A DNA stretch of 64,000 nucleotides from Anaerolineales bacterium (GCA_028278545.1 JANQED010000152.1:1-64000); one strand, 5' to 3'; shown: positions 8,264 to 17,665, counted from the stretch's first letter. A program made the numbers and translations. The notes: generated from the sequence alone by a model not told the origin.

Positions 8264-9595
8264 ATGGCACTATCAGGCATTCAAATCTACAAATTACTGC
8301 CACAAACCAACTGCAAGGACTGTGACTTCCCAACCTGTCTGGCGTTTGCGATGAAACTGGCCGCCAAGCAAGTTGAATTATCCCTCTGTCCCCATGTCAG
8401 CGACGAAGCCAAGGAACAGCTTTCCGAAGCCGCCGCACCTCCCGTGCGCCCCTTCGTCTTAAGCTCCAACGGCAGCGAAGTCAAGGCCGGCAACGAGGTG
8501 GTGCTCTACCGCCACGAGAAAACCTTTTACAGCCATCCCGGCTTGTTCCTGAGGGTGTACGACACCGAAAGCCCCGACGAGATCAAAGCCAAAGTGACCC
8601 CCGCGGATGCCTACAAGGTCGATTACGTAGGCATTGACCTCGATATGAGCGGTTTCGCCATCCAGGCCAATGGCGGCGATTTTGCAGCCGCCGTTGCGGC
8701 CGTGCGCGAGGTCAGTCATCGGCCGGTAATCTTGATTGGTGACCCCGACACTTTGAAAGCCGGGTTAGCCAAACTGGATGAAGGCGAGAAAGCCATGCTT
8801 TGCCACGCCACACAAGAGAACTGGCAAACCATGGCCGAACTGGCTAAGGAATACGACGCTGCCCTGGCTGTTTTGGCGGACACCATCGACGAAATGGCCG
8901 ATCTAACCGGCAAGCTCACCGAAGCGGGCGTCAAAGACCTGGCGCTTTCGCCCACGCAACGCGGCTTCCGCGGCACCCTGACCGCCAACACCATCGCCCG
9001 GCGCATGGCGCTGAAAGCGACCTTCCGCCCGTTGGGTTACCCCATTATCAGCTTCCCAGGCGATGTCGGCGACCCGGCCACCGAGGTAATGCTGGCTGCC
9101 CAGGCCATCGGCAAGTACAGCGGTTTCATCGTGCTGGATCACTTCAGCCCTGAGACCGCCTACCCCCTGCTGGTACTGCGCGAGAACATCTTCACCGACC
9201 CGCAAAAACCCATCCAGGTTCAGCCGGGCGTTTATGAGATCAACGACCCCAAGCCCGAAGACCCCGTGCTGGTGACCACCAATTTCAGCATCACCTACTT
9301 CAGCGTAGCGAACGAAGTAGAGAGCGCCGGACTGCCAGCCTGGCTGTTAGTGACGGAGGCCGAGGGCATGAGCGTGCTCACTGCCTGGGCGGCAGGTAAA
9401 TTCGACGCCGAAAGCATCGCCAAAGACGTCAAGCGTTTCGAAGTCGGCGACAAAGTCAGCGCCAAGAATATCGTTCTGCCCGGACACACTGCCGTACTCT
9501 CAGGTGAACTCGAAGAAGAACTCCCCGACTGGAAGGTGCTTGTCGGGCCCCGCGAAGCTGTCGATCTCCCTGCATATATGAAGCAAGCGGTGTAG
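8264..9595 (+). CDS. acsC: Corrinoid iron-sulfur protein large subunit
   Basis: A 443-residue protein (CdhE/AcsC, gamma subunit) that carries cobalamin and accepts the methyl group from AcsE. The N-terminal [4Fe-4S] site is C17, C20, C25 and C42 (NCKDCDFPTC then LSLCP), which reduces the corrinoid. A TIM barrel follows and the C-terminal third is the cobalamin-binding domain (TAWAAGKFDAE and VLPGHTAVLSGELEE). ATG start with GGAGAC upstream. Its partner, the small subunit, is the C-terminal part of the preceding fusion. Confidence 0.97.
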   Translation: MALSGIQIYKLLPQTNCKDCDFPTCLAFAMKLAAKQVELSLCPHVSDEAKEQLSEAAAPPVRPFVLSSNGSEVKAGNEVVLYRHEKTFYSHPGLFLRVYDTESPDEIKAKVTPADAYKVDYVGIDLDMSGFAIQANGGDFAAAVAAVREVSHRPVILIGDPDTLKAGLAKLDEGEKAMLCHATQENWQTMAELAKEYDAALAVLADTIDEMADLTGKLTEAGVKDLALSPTQRGFRGTLTANTIARRMALKATFRPLGYPIISFPGDVGDPATEVMLAAQAIGKYSGFIVLDHFSPETAYPLLVLRENIFTDPQKPIQVQPGVYEINDPKPEDPVLVTTNFSITYFSVANEVESAGLPAWLLVTEAEGMSVLTAWAAGKFDAESIAKDVKRFEVGDKVSAKNIVLPGHTAVLSGELEEELPDWKVLVGPREAVDLPAYMKQAV

Positions 9596-9606
9596 CAGTA
9601 CCCCAC

Positions 9607-9645
9607 AACCGGTGAACAGTGATCCGCAACGACTGTTCACCGGTT
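9607..9645 (+). repeat. Intercistronic hairpin acsC-RACo
   Basis: A perfect 14-bp stem: 9607-9620 against 9632-9645, around an 11-base loop. The arm contains GGTGAACAGT and its complement. It covers the possible TTG start at 9644, which favours the later ATG for the next gene. Confidence 0.85.
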
Positions 9646-9661
9646 GCTTGTCCGCTGGATC

Positions 9662-11584
9662 ATGGCCCAACACACCGTAAAATTTGACACAGTTCCAGAG
9701 CCAACCAGCGCCCCCACGGGAACGCTGGTCACTGAAGCCGCGGCGCAAGCCGGGGTGGAAATCAACCAGCCCTGTGGTGGGCAAGGTCGTTGTGGCCGCT
9801 GTGCTGTCGTCGTCACGGAAGGGGAAATCCGCCGCCGCAGCACACTGCGCTTATCATCTGAGGATATCGCCAAGGGCTATGCCCTGGCCTGCCAATCGGT
9901 CATCGAAGGGGATGCCGAGATCACTGTGCCCCCTCAGGAGAAGATCGAACGCCGGCTGACTACCGACCGCACAGCCGCGGAGGTAGCCGTACCGGAAGGA
10001 TACAGCCCCTTACAATCTCAAACCATCCGCCGCCTGCACCTCGATCTGACGCCGCCCAGCATGGACGACCAGACCGATGATTGGAGTCGTCTGCAAATTG
10101 CGGCCCGAAAACAAGCCGGGGTGACCGACCTGAAAACCAGCCTTGAGATGCTGCGTAAAATTGGCGGTATGGTCAGGGAAGGTGATTGGCAGGTCACCGC
10201 GGTACTCAATGCCAAAACCTGGGACTGCCCGGATTGTCCTGCCGACCTGTTGGATATCCACCCCGGCCACATCCCCGAAGACACGCCCCTTTGGGGGGCA
10301 GCCATCGACATCGGCACCACCACCGTCTCCCTGTGGCTGACCGATTTACTCACAGGCCAGGTGCGCGCCCAGGTTGCTGAATATAACCAGCAAATCGCGC
10401 GCGGTGAGGATGTCATCTCGCGCATCATATTCGCCAGCAAGAACGGCGGCGATGAGAAAATGCGCGGCCTGGTGCTTGGAACGATCAACGAACTCCTGAA
10501 ACGCGCCTGCAAACGAGTGAAAGCCGAACCCAATCAGATCATCAAAGTTTCCATCTCGGGGAACAGCACCATGATGCACCTGCTATTGGGTATTCCGGCC
10601 TCCAGCATCCGCTTAACCCCCTTCGTTACCGCCGTAAACCACATCCCCTCGATGTCCGCCAAGGATGTTGGACTAGACATCCACCCCAGGGGGGTCGTAG
10701 ATTGTCTGCCCGGCGTGGCCAGCTATGTAGGTGCTGACATAAGCGCAGGGGTATTGGCCTCAGGCATGGATTATTCCCAAGATGTGATCCTCTTCATGGA
10801 TGTCGGCACCAATGGCGAGATCGTGCTCGGCTCAAGCGATTGGCTGGTCACCTGCGCCTGTTCTGCAGGGCCGGCTTTTGAGGGCGCCGGTGTGCTGCAC
10901 GGGATGCGCGCCACCAAGGGGGCTATCGAAGAAGTCTGGATCAACGGAGAGACCTACGACCCATCCTTCCGAGTGATCGGGGGAGTCAAGCCGCGAGGTT
11001 TGTGTGGCAGCGGCCTGATTTCGCTCTTAGCTGAGATGTTCCTGACCGGCGTGGTAGACAAAGGAGGGAGCATCAACACAAAAATAGACTCCCCCCGCAT
11101 CCGTGATGGCGACCACGGTAGTGAGTACGTGATTGCCTGGGGACACGAAACCAAACACGGAGAAGACATCGTCATTACCAATGTGGATGTAGACAACCTG
11201 CTGCGCGCCAAAGCAGCTATCTACGCCGGATTTGCGGTTTTGGCAGAAAGCGTGGGCGTCCCCTTAGAGACAATCGACCAAGTTCTAATCGGCGGCTCCT
11301 TCGGGAAATATATCAACGTTGAAAAAGCGGTCGAAATCGGCCTGCTGCCAGACATGTCCTGGGATCGGTTCCAATTTTTGGGTAACACCTCGGTGCGGGG
11401 GGCCTATCTGGCGTTGATCGATCACAATTTGCGCCGCCGAATCACCGAGATCGCTGCCCGCATGACATATATCGAGCTTTCAGCCGATAATACTTTCTAC
11501 GACGCATTTATGTCGGCGTTATTCTTGCCGCACACGGATATGACGCTGTTTCCGAATGTAGCGGCCACAATGGAAAAGCAGTAA
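9662..11584 (+). CDS. Corrinoid activation ferredoxin/ATPase (RACo family, DUF4445)
   Basis: A 640-residue protein from the ATG at 9662. The N-terminal [2Fe-2S] ferredoxin domain has C38, C44, C47 and C77 (QPCGGQGRCGRC, then ALACQS). A middle linker leads to an ASKHA-type ATPase domain starting at AIDIGTTTVSLWL, with FMDVGTNGEIVLG as the second phosphate loop and GGSFGKYINVEKA near the end. Family members reductively reactivate Co(II) corrinoid of the iron-sulfur protein at the cost of ATP, which fits its place between acsC and acsE. A TTG 18 bases upstream lies in a hairpin and is less likely. Confidence 0.93.
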   Translation: MAQHTVKFDTVPEPTSAPTGTLVTEAAAQAGVEINQPCGGQGRCGRCAVVVTEGEIRRRSTLRLSSEDIAKGYALACQSVIEGDAEITVPPQEKIERRLTTDRTAAEVAVPEGYSPLQSQTIRRLHLDLTPPSMDDQTDDWSRLQIAARKQAGVTDLKTSLEMLRKIGGMVREGDWQVTAVLNAKTWDCPDCPADLLDIHPGHIPEDTPLWGAAIDIGTTTVSLWLTDLLTGQVRAQVAEYNQQIARGEDVISRIIFASKNGGDEKMRGLVLGTINELLKRACKRVKAEPNQIIKVSISGNSTMMHLLLGIPASSIRLTPFVTAVNHIPSMSAKDVGLDIHPRGVVDCLPGVASYVGADISAGVLASGMDYSQDVILFMDVGTNGEIVLGSSDWLVTCACSAGPAFEGAGVLHGMRATKGAIEEVWINGETYDPSFRVIGGVKPRGLCGSGLISLLAEMFLTGVVDKGGSINTKIDSPRIRDGDHGSEYVIAWGHETKHGEDIVITNVDVDNLLRAKAAIYAGFAVLAESVGVPLETIDQVLIGGSFGKYINVEKAVEIGLLPDMSWDRFQFLGNTSVRGAYLALIDHNLRRRITEIAARMTYIELSADNTFYDAFMSALFLPHTDMTLFPNVAATMEKQ

Positions 11585-11693
11585 CTAATGAGGTAGATAA
11601 GTAAACAAGTATCAGGGGAACACAAATACCCCACTGTTTGCCCTGCATACCCTGTTTATTCTGTATACCCAACCCAAAAAAGGAAGGCCACCT

Positions 11694-12617
11694 ATGTACA
11701 TCATTGGCGAGAATATTCATATCATTTCTCCCGCAGTCAAAGAAGCCCTCAAGAACCGTGATCGCGAGTTTTTCATGGAATTGGCGCTGAAACAGGTCGA
11801 GGCCGGCGCACAATGTGTTGACCTGAACCTGGGGCCCCGCAAGAAAGACTGGGATGAAGTTTTCCCCTGGATGGTGGAGACCGTTGAGACAGTCGTAGAT
11901 GTGCCCCTGTGCATCGACACCACCAACGTCGATGGCATGGAGGCAGCCATCAAAACGGTCACCAAAGCGCAGCCCATTCTGAACTCTACCTCTGCCGAAC
12001 CCGAGCGCCTGGAAAAGGTGCCTGAGTTAGCGAAGAAGTACAACACGAAGCTGATTGCGCTGACGATGGAGAAAAGCGGCATCCCCGTCGCCGCGGACGA
12101 CCGGGTCAACATCGCCCTGGAGAAATTGATCCCCCGCTGCCTGGAACTGGATTATCCCATTGAGGATCTGATCATCGACCCGCTGGTGCTGACCGTCTCC
12201 GGCTGCCAGGAATACTGCCCAGAGCTGATCGAAGCGATCCGCACCATTCAGTTCGCCTGGGACCCGCCGCCGATGATCTCTGTGGGGCTTTCCAACGTCT
12301 CCAACGCCGTTCCAATGAAGAATCGCCCCCTCATCAACAGCGTCTACTGCGCTATGGTGATGGGCGCCGGCTTGAAGATGATGATCGCCAATCCGCTAGA
12401 AGAAGAATTGATGGAAGTCATCCGCTTCATTGAGGAACGTGATGAGAGCACGCCCCTCAGCCGCTTGTATCTCAAGATCCACGACCGCATCGAAAACATG
12501 GAATATCCTACCGTTGATGATGTAGATACCAGCGATCCCGAACAAGCTGCCGTCTGGAAGACTGTGCAGATCCTGCTCAATCAGGTCATTTACGCAGATT
12601 CATACCTGGAGCAGTAA
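11694..12617 (+). CDS. acsE: Methyl-THF:corrinoid iron-sulfur protein methyltransferase
   Basis: A 307-residue pterin-binding TIM barrel that moves the methyl of 5-methyl-THF to the cobalt of AcsCD. The sequence begins MYIIGENIHI and carries GAQCVDLNLGPRKKDW, PLCIDTTNVDGMEAAI, PILNSTSAEPERL and MISVGLSNVSNAVPMKNRPLI, all hallmarks of AcsE/MeTr. It has about 40 extra C-terminal residues compared with the Moorella enzyme. A GGAAGG site precedes the ATG. The 109-base gap before it is rich in GTAAACAAGTAT-like words rather than a clean hairpin. Confidence 0.96.
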   Translation: MYIIGENIHIISPAVKEALKNRDREFFMELALKQVEAGAQCVDLNLGPRKKDWDEVFPWMVETVETVVDVPLCIDTTNVDGMEAAIKTVTKAQPILNSTSAEPERLEKVPELAKKYNTKLIALTMEKSGIPVAADDRVNIALEKLIPRCLELDYPIEDLIIDPLVLTVSGCQEYCPELIEAIRTIQFAWDPPPMISVGLSNVSNAVPMKNRPLINSVYCAMVMGAGLKMMIANPLEEELMEVIRFIEERDESTPLSRLYLKIHDRIENMEYPTVDDVDTSDPEQAAVWKTVQILLNQVIYADSYLEQ

Positions 12618-12717
12618 ACAGTAATCGGTCAGCCAGCAACCATTTGTGCTTCAAGTACTCCTAAAAACTGGTTACGGCAACTGAATACTGACGATAGTAC
12701 TACGGAGGATCACCATA

Positions 12718-14076
12718 ATGTCAGAAAAACCCCAAGTTGATGTCGAGGCGCTTCTGGCAAAGGCGAAAAAGCCTTCTGCCGATGCCATGACATTACACCC
12801 TTTCTACCGGGGCAAAGTCGAGACCAATCTCAAATGTGCCGTTCGGGATTTCAACGACTTTGCCATCTGGTACACCCCCGGTGTGGCTGCTCCCTGCCGG
12901 GCCATCCACGAAAATCCTGAACTGGTATACGAATACACCAACAAATGGAACACGGTGGCCGTGGTCAGCGATGGCACCCGCGTGTTAGGCCTGGGCGATA
13001 TCGGCCCCAAGGCCGGTCTGCCAGTGATGGAAGGCAAAGCCCTGCTTTACAAATTCCTGGGGGGCGTCGATGGTGTGCCCATCATGCTGGATACCAAAGA
13101 CCCTGATGACATCATCAAGACTGTCCTGATGCTGCAACCCGGGCTGGGGGGTGTCAACCTGGAAGACCTTTCGCAGCCCAAGTGTTTCCGCATCTTGGAT
13201 ACCTTGCGTGAAAAAGCCGAGATTCCCGTCTGGCACGACGACCAGCAAGGCACCGCCACAGTCACCCTGGCGGCGTTGATAAATGCCCTCAAAATCGTTG
13301 GCAAACCCATGAATGAAGTCAAAATCGCCTTCATCGGCAGCGGTGCGTCCAACGTGGCCTGCTCCCGGCTGATCTTCGGTTGGGGCGGCGACCCCGCCAA
13401 ATGCACCATGGTCGACAGCAAGGGCATCCTGGGTATGCACCGCACAGACCTGGAGATGCGCAAAGCGGAGTTCGTGGATAAATGGAAACTGTGCCAAATC
13501 ACCAACAAAGAGAAGCGTGAAGGCGGTATCGCGGAAGCCATGAAAGGCGTCGATGTGGTCGTCGGGCTTGCAAAACCTGGCCCTGACGTCATCAAGAAGG
13601 AATGGATCGAATCCATGGCTGATGATCCCATCGTGTTTGTCTGCGCCAACCCGGTTCCCGAAATCTGGCCCTGGGAGGCGAAAGAGGCCGGCGCTCGCAT
13701 CGTTGCCACTGGCCGTTCCGACTTCGCCAACCAGGTCAACAACTCACTGGGTTTCCCCGGCATTTTCCGCGGTGCGCTGGACGTGCGCGCCAGCACCATC
13801 ACCGATGAAATGTGCTTCGCCGCCGCAGAAGCGTTGGCCGATCATGTCGGCGATGCTCTCGACGAAGAGCACATCCTGCCCACCATGGATGACTGGGAGG
13901 TCTTCCCCCGTGAGGCCGCAGCCGTTGGCATGAAGGCTCAGGAACAAGGTGTCGCTCGTCTCACTTTGAGTTACGATGAACTTCTCGATCATGCGCGCAA
14001 GATGATCAAGACCTCACGTGATCAGACTCAAATGATGATGAGAGAAGGCTTCATCCCCGAAGCGCCAGAAACGTAA
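12718..14076 (+). CDS. maeB: NAD(P)-dependent malic enzyme
   Basis: A 452-residue oxidative malate decarboxylase giving pyruvate and CO2 (or the reverse). Conserved pieces are [23 protein letters not shown], the metal and substrate site [12 protein letters not shown], the nucleotide loop FIGSGASN and [21 protein letters not shown]. It is the short bacterial form without a phosphotransacetylase domain. GGAGG lies before the ATG. Its place in the acs operon suggests linkage between acetyl-CoA/pyruvate and C4 acids; the gap before it holds an imperfect inverted repeat (CAGTAATCGG near 12620 against CAATACTG-like words near 12680). Confidence 0.95.
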   Translation: MSEKPQVDVEALLAKAKKPSADAMTLHPFYRGKVETNLKCAVRDFNDFAIWYTPGVAAPCRAIHENPELVYEYTNKWNTVAVVSDGTRVLGLGDIGPKAGLPVMEGKALLYKFLGGVDGVPIMLDTKDPDDIIKTVLMLQPGLGGVNLEDLSQPKCFRILDTLREKAEIPVWHDDQQGTATVTLAALINALKIVGKPMNEVKIAFIGSGASNVACSRLIFGWGGDPAKCTMVDSKGILGMHRTDLEMRKAEFVDKWKLCQITNKEKREGGIAEAMKGVDVVVGLAKPGPDVIKKEWIESMADDPIVFVCANPVPEIWPWEAKEAGARIVATGRSDFANQVNNSLGFPGIFRGALDVRASTITDEMCFAAAEALADHVGDALDEEHILPTMDDWEVFPREAAAVGMKAQEQGVARLTLSYDELLDHARKMIKTSRDQTQMMMREGFIPEAPET

Positions 14077-14089
14077 AAGAGGTGAAAAC

Positions 14090-14995
14090 ATGTATGATCT
14101 AATTATTGTTGGAGGCGGCCCTGCCGGCCTCACCGCCACGATCTACGCGCTGCGAAAACGTTTGAATGTGCTGATGGTCTCGAAAGACCTGGGGGGTAAA
14201 GCCAGTTGGCGCCTGGCGCTGCCCGGGGTGGAAGAATATCACCAGATCATCAAGGGTCTTGAAGTGGTCGACAAATTCAAAACCGAATTGGAATATTTGA
14301 ATTTCGCCCGCAAGATGGAAGTCGTTGAGAAAGTATCTCAAAAGGGGGACGGCTTCGTTGTCGAAACCAAAAACGGTGAAAACCTCGAAACCAAAGCCCT
14401 AATTATTGCCACCGGCACCAAGCAAGTGCTCCTGGACATCCCTGGAGAGAAACAGTTCATAATGCGCGGACTGGGCTACTCTGCTTTGAGCTACGCTCAG
14501 CTTTTCATCGATAAGACATCTATCGTCATTGGTGAAGGTGAGCTTGCGCTGCGTTCCGCCGCCGAACTGGCCTCTGTGGGCACTCAGGTCTACCTGGTTG
14601 GGCCAACGAGCGATGTCCTGGGTTCAGCCATGGGGAAGAAATTGGCCGCGGCAGACAATGTGACCATCTATGAGGGCTATAAGGCTATCGAGGTCTTAGG
14701 CGGCGAATACGCCGAAAAGATCGTCGCCGAATCCCTTGGCGGCGAAAAAGTTGAAATCGCTGCCGATGGCATATTCGTGGAAATGGGCCTGACCCCCAAC
14801 TCCCAAATGGTCAGTGATCTGGTAGACCTGGATGAAAATGGGCGCATCAAAGTTGATTGCAGCGCCAAGACCAACATCCCTGGCATCTTTGCCGCCGGTG
14901 ATGTTACCACGTTGGACCACGAACAGGTGCTCATCGCCGTTGGCGAGGGAGCTAAAGCAGCGCTTAGCGCCTACGAATACCTGTTGAAAATATGA
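14090..14995 (+). CDS. Thioredoxin reductase-like flavoprotein lacking the redox disulfide
   Basis: A 301-residue FAD/NAD(P) oxidoreductase of the TrxR fold. The FAD loop is GGGPAG (8-13), the second nucleotide site is VIGEGELALRSAAELA, and GIFAAGDVTTLDHEQ is the C-terminal FAD motif. Where true thioredoxin reductases have CAxC, this protein has YSALSYA, with no cysteine. So it probably does not reduce thioredoxin directly; it may be a ferredoxin-NAD(P) type reductase or serve another carrier. It ends the acs operon, 13 bases after malic enzyme. Confidence 0.85.
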   Translation: MYDLIIVGGGPAGLTATIYALRKRLNVLMVSKDLGGKASWRLALPGVEEYHQIIKGLEVVDKFKTELEYLNFARKMEVVEKVSQKGDGFVVETKNGENLETKALIIATGTKQVLLDIPGEKQFIMRGLGYSALSYAQLFIDKTSIVIGEGELALRSAAELASVGTQVYLVGPTSDVLGSAMGKKLAAADNVTIYEGYKAIEVLGGEYAEKIVAESLGGEKVEIAADGIFVEMGLTPNSQMVSDLVDLDENGRIKVDCSAKTNIPGIFAAGDVTTLDHEQVLIAVGEGAKAALSAYEYLLKI

Positions 14996-15019
14996 AAAAA
15001 CACATGTAGCGTTTCAAAG

Positions 15020-15052
15020 TCGCCAGCTTCATCACAGAATCTGGCGATTTTT
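15020..15052 (+). terminator. Intrinsic terminator of the acs operon
   Basis: TCGCCAG (15020-15026) pairs with CTGGCGA (15041-15047) and is followed by TTTTT. It lies 25 bases after the flavoprotein gene. Confidence 0.8.
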
Positions 15053-15101
15053 GTCAGGAGTAATGGATAACCTACGCATTACTTTTGTCGCCATACAAGG
15101 C

Positions 15102-15110
15102 TGATATAAT
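15102..15110 (+). promoter_or_regulatory. Extended -10 promoter
   Basis: TGATATAAT is a perfect extended -10 element; the -35 is weak. Transcription would start near 15117, downstream of the TTG at 15085, so that upstream start cannot be used from this promoter. Confidence 0.5.
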
Positions 15111-15189
15111 TTGGAGGGTCGTTGCGCCGCTCAGGATGCAACGATCCTCTGATTTTGTGCCAAAAGGCGCGCTGCTATCGAGAACTATC

Positions 15190-15846
15190 ATGGCTGAATC
15201 CAAATGGCTGTTAGGCGATACCCCCAACCCTCTGGGCGATCGGGCAGATGAGATCCGCGCTGAACTGCGTGGCCGCGAACCCTATGATCTGGCTAACCGG
15301 ACTGGGGGCATCTACACCCCGGCAGGAGATTCGGGAGGGGAATTCAAGCTGGCTCTCTGGGACCGCGAGGTGATTCTCAGCTTTCCAGATTTTGCCGCCA
15401 GGGATGCCCAGACCGAGGAAGCGCTAAACACCTTTGACCAGACCATGCTGCTGTACTACTTCCATCTTTCCGATGGGACCCCACTGGCCGGGACCTGGAT
15501 CGCTTTTTCTGAGCTTCCCGACGGCAAGTTCTACGCACAGGCTTATGAAGGGTATACCGGGCAGGAGCTGACAAAGACCTTCGGCAACGACTCAGCAACC
15601 TTTATGGAAGCAGCAGAGAAGCTGAACGGCCGAAGAGAATTCTTTGGCAACATCGCTTATTCGTACCAGGTATTGCCGCGGCTTGGCATCATGGTAGTGT
15701 GCTGGTTAGGTGACGAGGACTTCCCAGCATCCTACCGCATCCTCTTCGATGCCGCCGCAAGGCATCACCTCACCACAGACGCCTGCGCTATCCTGGGCAG
15801 CACGCTGACACGCAAGTTGATCAGGGCCGCGGAGAGTGGATGGTAA
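15190..15846 (+). CDS. DUF3786-like protein of unknown function
   Basis: A 218-residue soluble protein. It resembles DUF3786 proteins, which are common in anaerobes with corrinoid and CODH genes: DLANRTGGIYTP near the N-terminus, LWDREVILSFPDF, LLYYFHLSDGTPLAGTWIAFSELPDG and the tail LPRLGIMVVCWLGDEDFP. The biochemical role is unknown to me. The ATG at 15190 is chosen because earlier in-frame starts (15085, 15136) give a basic, non-conserved leader and one precedes the promoter. It lies between the acs operon and the nickel-insertion ATPases, so a role in cofactor assembly is possible. Confidence 0.6.
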   Translation: MAESKWLLGDTPNPLGDRADEIRAELRGREPYDLANRTGGIYTPAGDSGGEFKLALWDREVILSFPDFAARDAQTEEALNTFDQTMLLYYFHLSDGTPLAGTWIAFSELPDGKFYAQAYEGYTGQELTKTFGNDSATFMEAAEKLNGRREFFGNIAYSYQVLPRLGIMVVCWLGDEDFPASYRILFDAAARHHLTTDACAILGSTLTRKLIRAAESGW

Positions 15847-15865
15847 TTTGTCGTCGATACGCCCA

Positions 15866-15942
15866 CTCTGTATACCTTGTTTACTTGTTTACCGGTATAC
15901 CAGTATATAAGTAGACAAAGTATACAAGTAGACAAGAAGTGC
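15866..15942. repeat. Tandem GTATAC / GTAGACAAG words
   Basis: The gap before cooC holds repeated short words: GTATACCTTGTTTACTTG, GGTATACC, GTAGACAAAGTATACAAG and GTAGACAAG, partly inverted with respect to each other. Similar words (GTAAACAAGTAT, CTGTATACC) appear at 11600-11680 and near 2000. They look like a dispersed low-complexity intergenic family rather than a single operator. Confidence 0.55.
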
Positions 15943-15985
15943 TGGCAAACAATACCATTCGATTTTGGATTTATTAGGAACACAC

Positions 15986-16771
15986 ATGAAACTAGCCATC
16001 AGTGGTAAAGGTGGGGTAGGAAAGACGACGTTATCAGCGCTTTTGGCGCAAGCCTACGCTGACGCCGGGCGCGATGTATTAGCTGTAGATGCCGACCCCT
16101 CACCCTGCCTAGCCGGCGCCCTGGGCTTTCCCGCGCAGAAGCTGGACAAGCTCAAACCCATCGCCGAAATGGATCAACTGATCGAAGAGCGCACCGGGGC
16201 CAAACCGGGCACGGTAGGCGGTTTCTTCACCCTCAACCCGCGCGTCGATGACATCCCCGAGCGCTTCAGCGTGACACACCGCGGGGTGCGCCTTCTGGAA
16301 AGCGGCTCCGTGGATTTGGGCGGCTCGGGGTGCATCTGTCCGGAAGCCGCCATGCTCAAGACGCTCTTCACCCACCTGCTTTTCCGCGAAGATGATGTGC
16401 TCATCCTGGATATGTACGCCGGGGTAGAACACCTGGGCCGCGCCACTGTGGACTTCGTCGATGCCATGATCATCGTCGTCGAGCCCACTCGCCGCAGCCT
16501 GGGCACTGCCCGGCAGATCAAGAAGTTGGCCAACGACATCGGCCTGGATCGCCTGTGGCTGATGGGGAACAAGGTTCGCAATCAGGACGAGTCAGATTTT
16601 CTGGAAACAGCAACACCCGGAATTCCCGTCCTGGGCTTCCTGCCCGCGGATTTAGGGGTGCAAGAGGCAGATCGATTGGGCATCCCCGTTTATGATCACG
16701 TCCCATCATTAAAAGTATCCGCTGAGGAAATGGCAGAGAAATTGGGTAGAGAATTGGAAGTTAGGAGTTAG
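15986..16771 (+). CDS. cooC: CooC-type nickel-insertion ATPase (first copy)
   Basis: A 261-residue MinD/ParA-like ATPase that matures CODH by supplying nickel to the C-cluster. The deviant Walker A GKGGVGKTT occupies residues 7-15, DADPSP follows, and the metal-binding pair is C116-x-C118 in GSGCICPE. The ATG at 15986 is preceded by TAGGAAC; a TTG 21 bases earlier is less likely. The next gene is a diverged paralogue 15 bases away. Confidence 0.93.
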   Translation: MKLAISGKGGVGKTTLSALLAQAYADAGRDVLAVDADPSPCLAGALGFPAQKLDKLKPIAEMDQLIEERTGAKPGTVGGFFTLNPRVDDIPERFSVTHRGVRLLESGSVDLGGSGCICPEAAMLKTLFTHLLFREDDVLILDMYAGVEHLGRATVDFVDAMIIVVEPTRRSLGTARQIKKLANDIGLDRLWLMGNKVRNQDESDFLETATPGIPVLGFLPADLGVQEADRLGIPVYDHVPSLKVSAEEMAEKLGRELEVRS

Positions 16772-16786
16772 GGGCTAGGAGTTTTT

Positions 16787-17578
16787 ATGACAACAACCAT
16801 TGCATTGGCCGGGAAAGGCGGTGTTGGCAAGACCACTGTCGCCGGCATGATTATCCACTACCTGGCACAGACGCAATCGGGCGCCATCCTGGGTATTGAC
16901 GCCGACCCCAGCAGCAACCTGAACATGGTGTTGGGCTTGGATTTGGAATGGACGGTAGGCGACATCCGCGAAGACATGCTCGCCCAGGTGCGCCAATCGC
17001 TGATGCAGTCCGGGGCGGCCATGGGATCGCTGCCAGGCGGCATCACCAAGGCTGAACACCTGGATTACGAAATTCGCTCGTCGCTGGCAGAAGGTGACCG
17101 CTTCGACCTGATCGCTATGGGCCGCGGCGAGGGGCCGGGCTGCTACTGCGCGGTCAACCACAACTTGCGCGAAGTGATCGACGCCATTGGCGGGGGCTAC
17201 CGGTATGTGGTGATTGACAACGAGGCCGGGATGGAGCACCTCAGCCGCCGCACGACCCGCGATGTCGATCATTTGTTAGTCGTCAGCGATCCTACTCAGC
17301 GCGGCATCCTCACCGCCGAACGCATCTCGGCTATGCGCAACGAACTAGACATCGACATCGAGAATACTTACCTGATCTTGAACCGCCTGCCCGGCGAGAT
17401 GCCAGCTCCCTTGCAGAGCCGCATCGACGAAATAGATATCCCATTTTTGGGCGTAATCCCCGCTAGCGCCGAGTTGGCCGAATTCGAGTTCAGCGGCCGC
17501 CCCTTGATCGAATTGGGGGACGAATCACCGGTCTACCAGGCCATCGCAGAGATGATGGGACAAGTGTTGGGAAGCTAA
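16787..17578 (+). CDS. CooC/AcsF-type nickel ATPase (second copy)
   Basis: A 263-residue paralogue of the preceding gene. GKGGVGKTT lies near residues 9-17, DADPSSNLN is the switch region, and the metal pair is C119-x-C121 in GPGCYCAVNH. The VVIDNEAGMEHLSRRTT motif is typical of this family. Two copies probably divide the labour: one for the CODH C-cluster and one for the ACS A-cluster (as proposed for AcsF). Which does which cannot be told from sequence alone. GGAG precedes the ATG. Confidence 0.92.
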   Translation: MTTTIALAGKGGVGKTTVAGMIIHYLAQTQSGAILGIDADPSSNLNMVLGLDLEWTVGDIREDMLAQVRQSLMQSGAAMGSLPGGITKAEHLDYEIRSSLAEGDRFDLIAMGRGEGPGCYCAVNHNLREVIDAIGGGYRYVVIDNEAGMEHLSRRTTRDVDHLLVVSDPTQRGILTAERISAMRNELDIDIENTYLILNRLPGEMPAPLQSRIDEIDIPFLGVIPASAELAEFEFSGRPLIELGDESPVYQAIAEMMGQVLGS

Positions 17579-17611
17579 CCCCTTCATAGTATGTTAATAT
17601 CTCTGGTGTAG

Positions 17612-17635
17612 ACTCCACTTCATGTGGAGTTTTTA
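17612..17635 (+). terminator. Intrinsic terminator after the CooC pair
   Basis: ACTCCAC (17612-17618) pairs perfectly with GTGGAGT (17624-17630), loop TTCAT, then TTTTTA. It lies 34 bases after the second ATPase gene. Confidence 0.85.
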
Positions 17636-17665
17636 TTAGTACTGGCAAAATTCGAGAGGACAACA

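Noticed and set aside
15085-15189. TTG upstream start for the DUF3786-like gene
   Set aside because: It lies upstream of the extended -10 at 15102-15110, and its extra residues look non-conserved.
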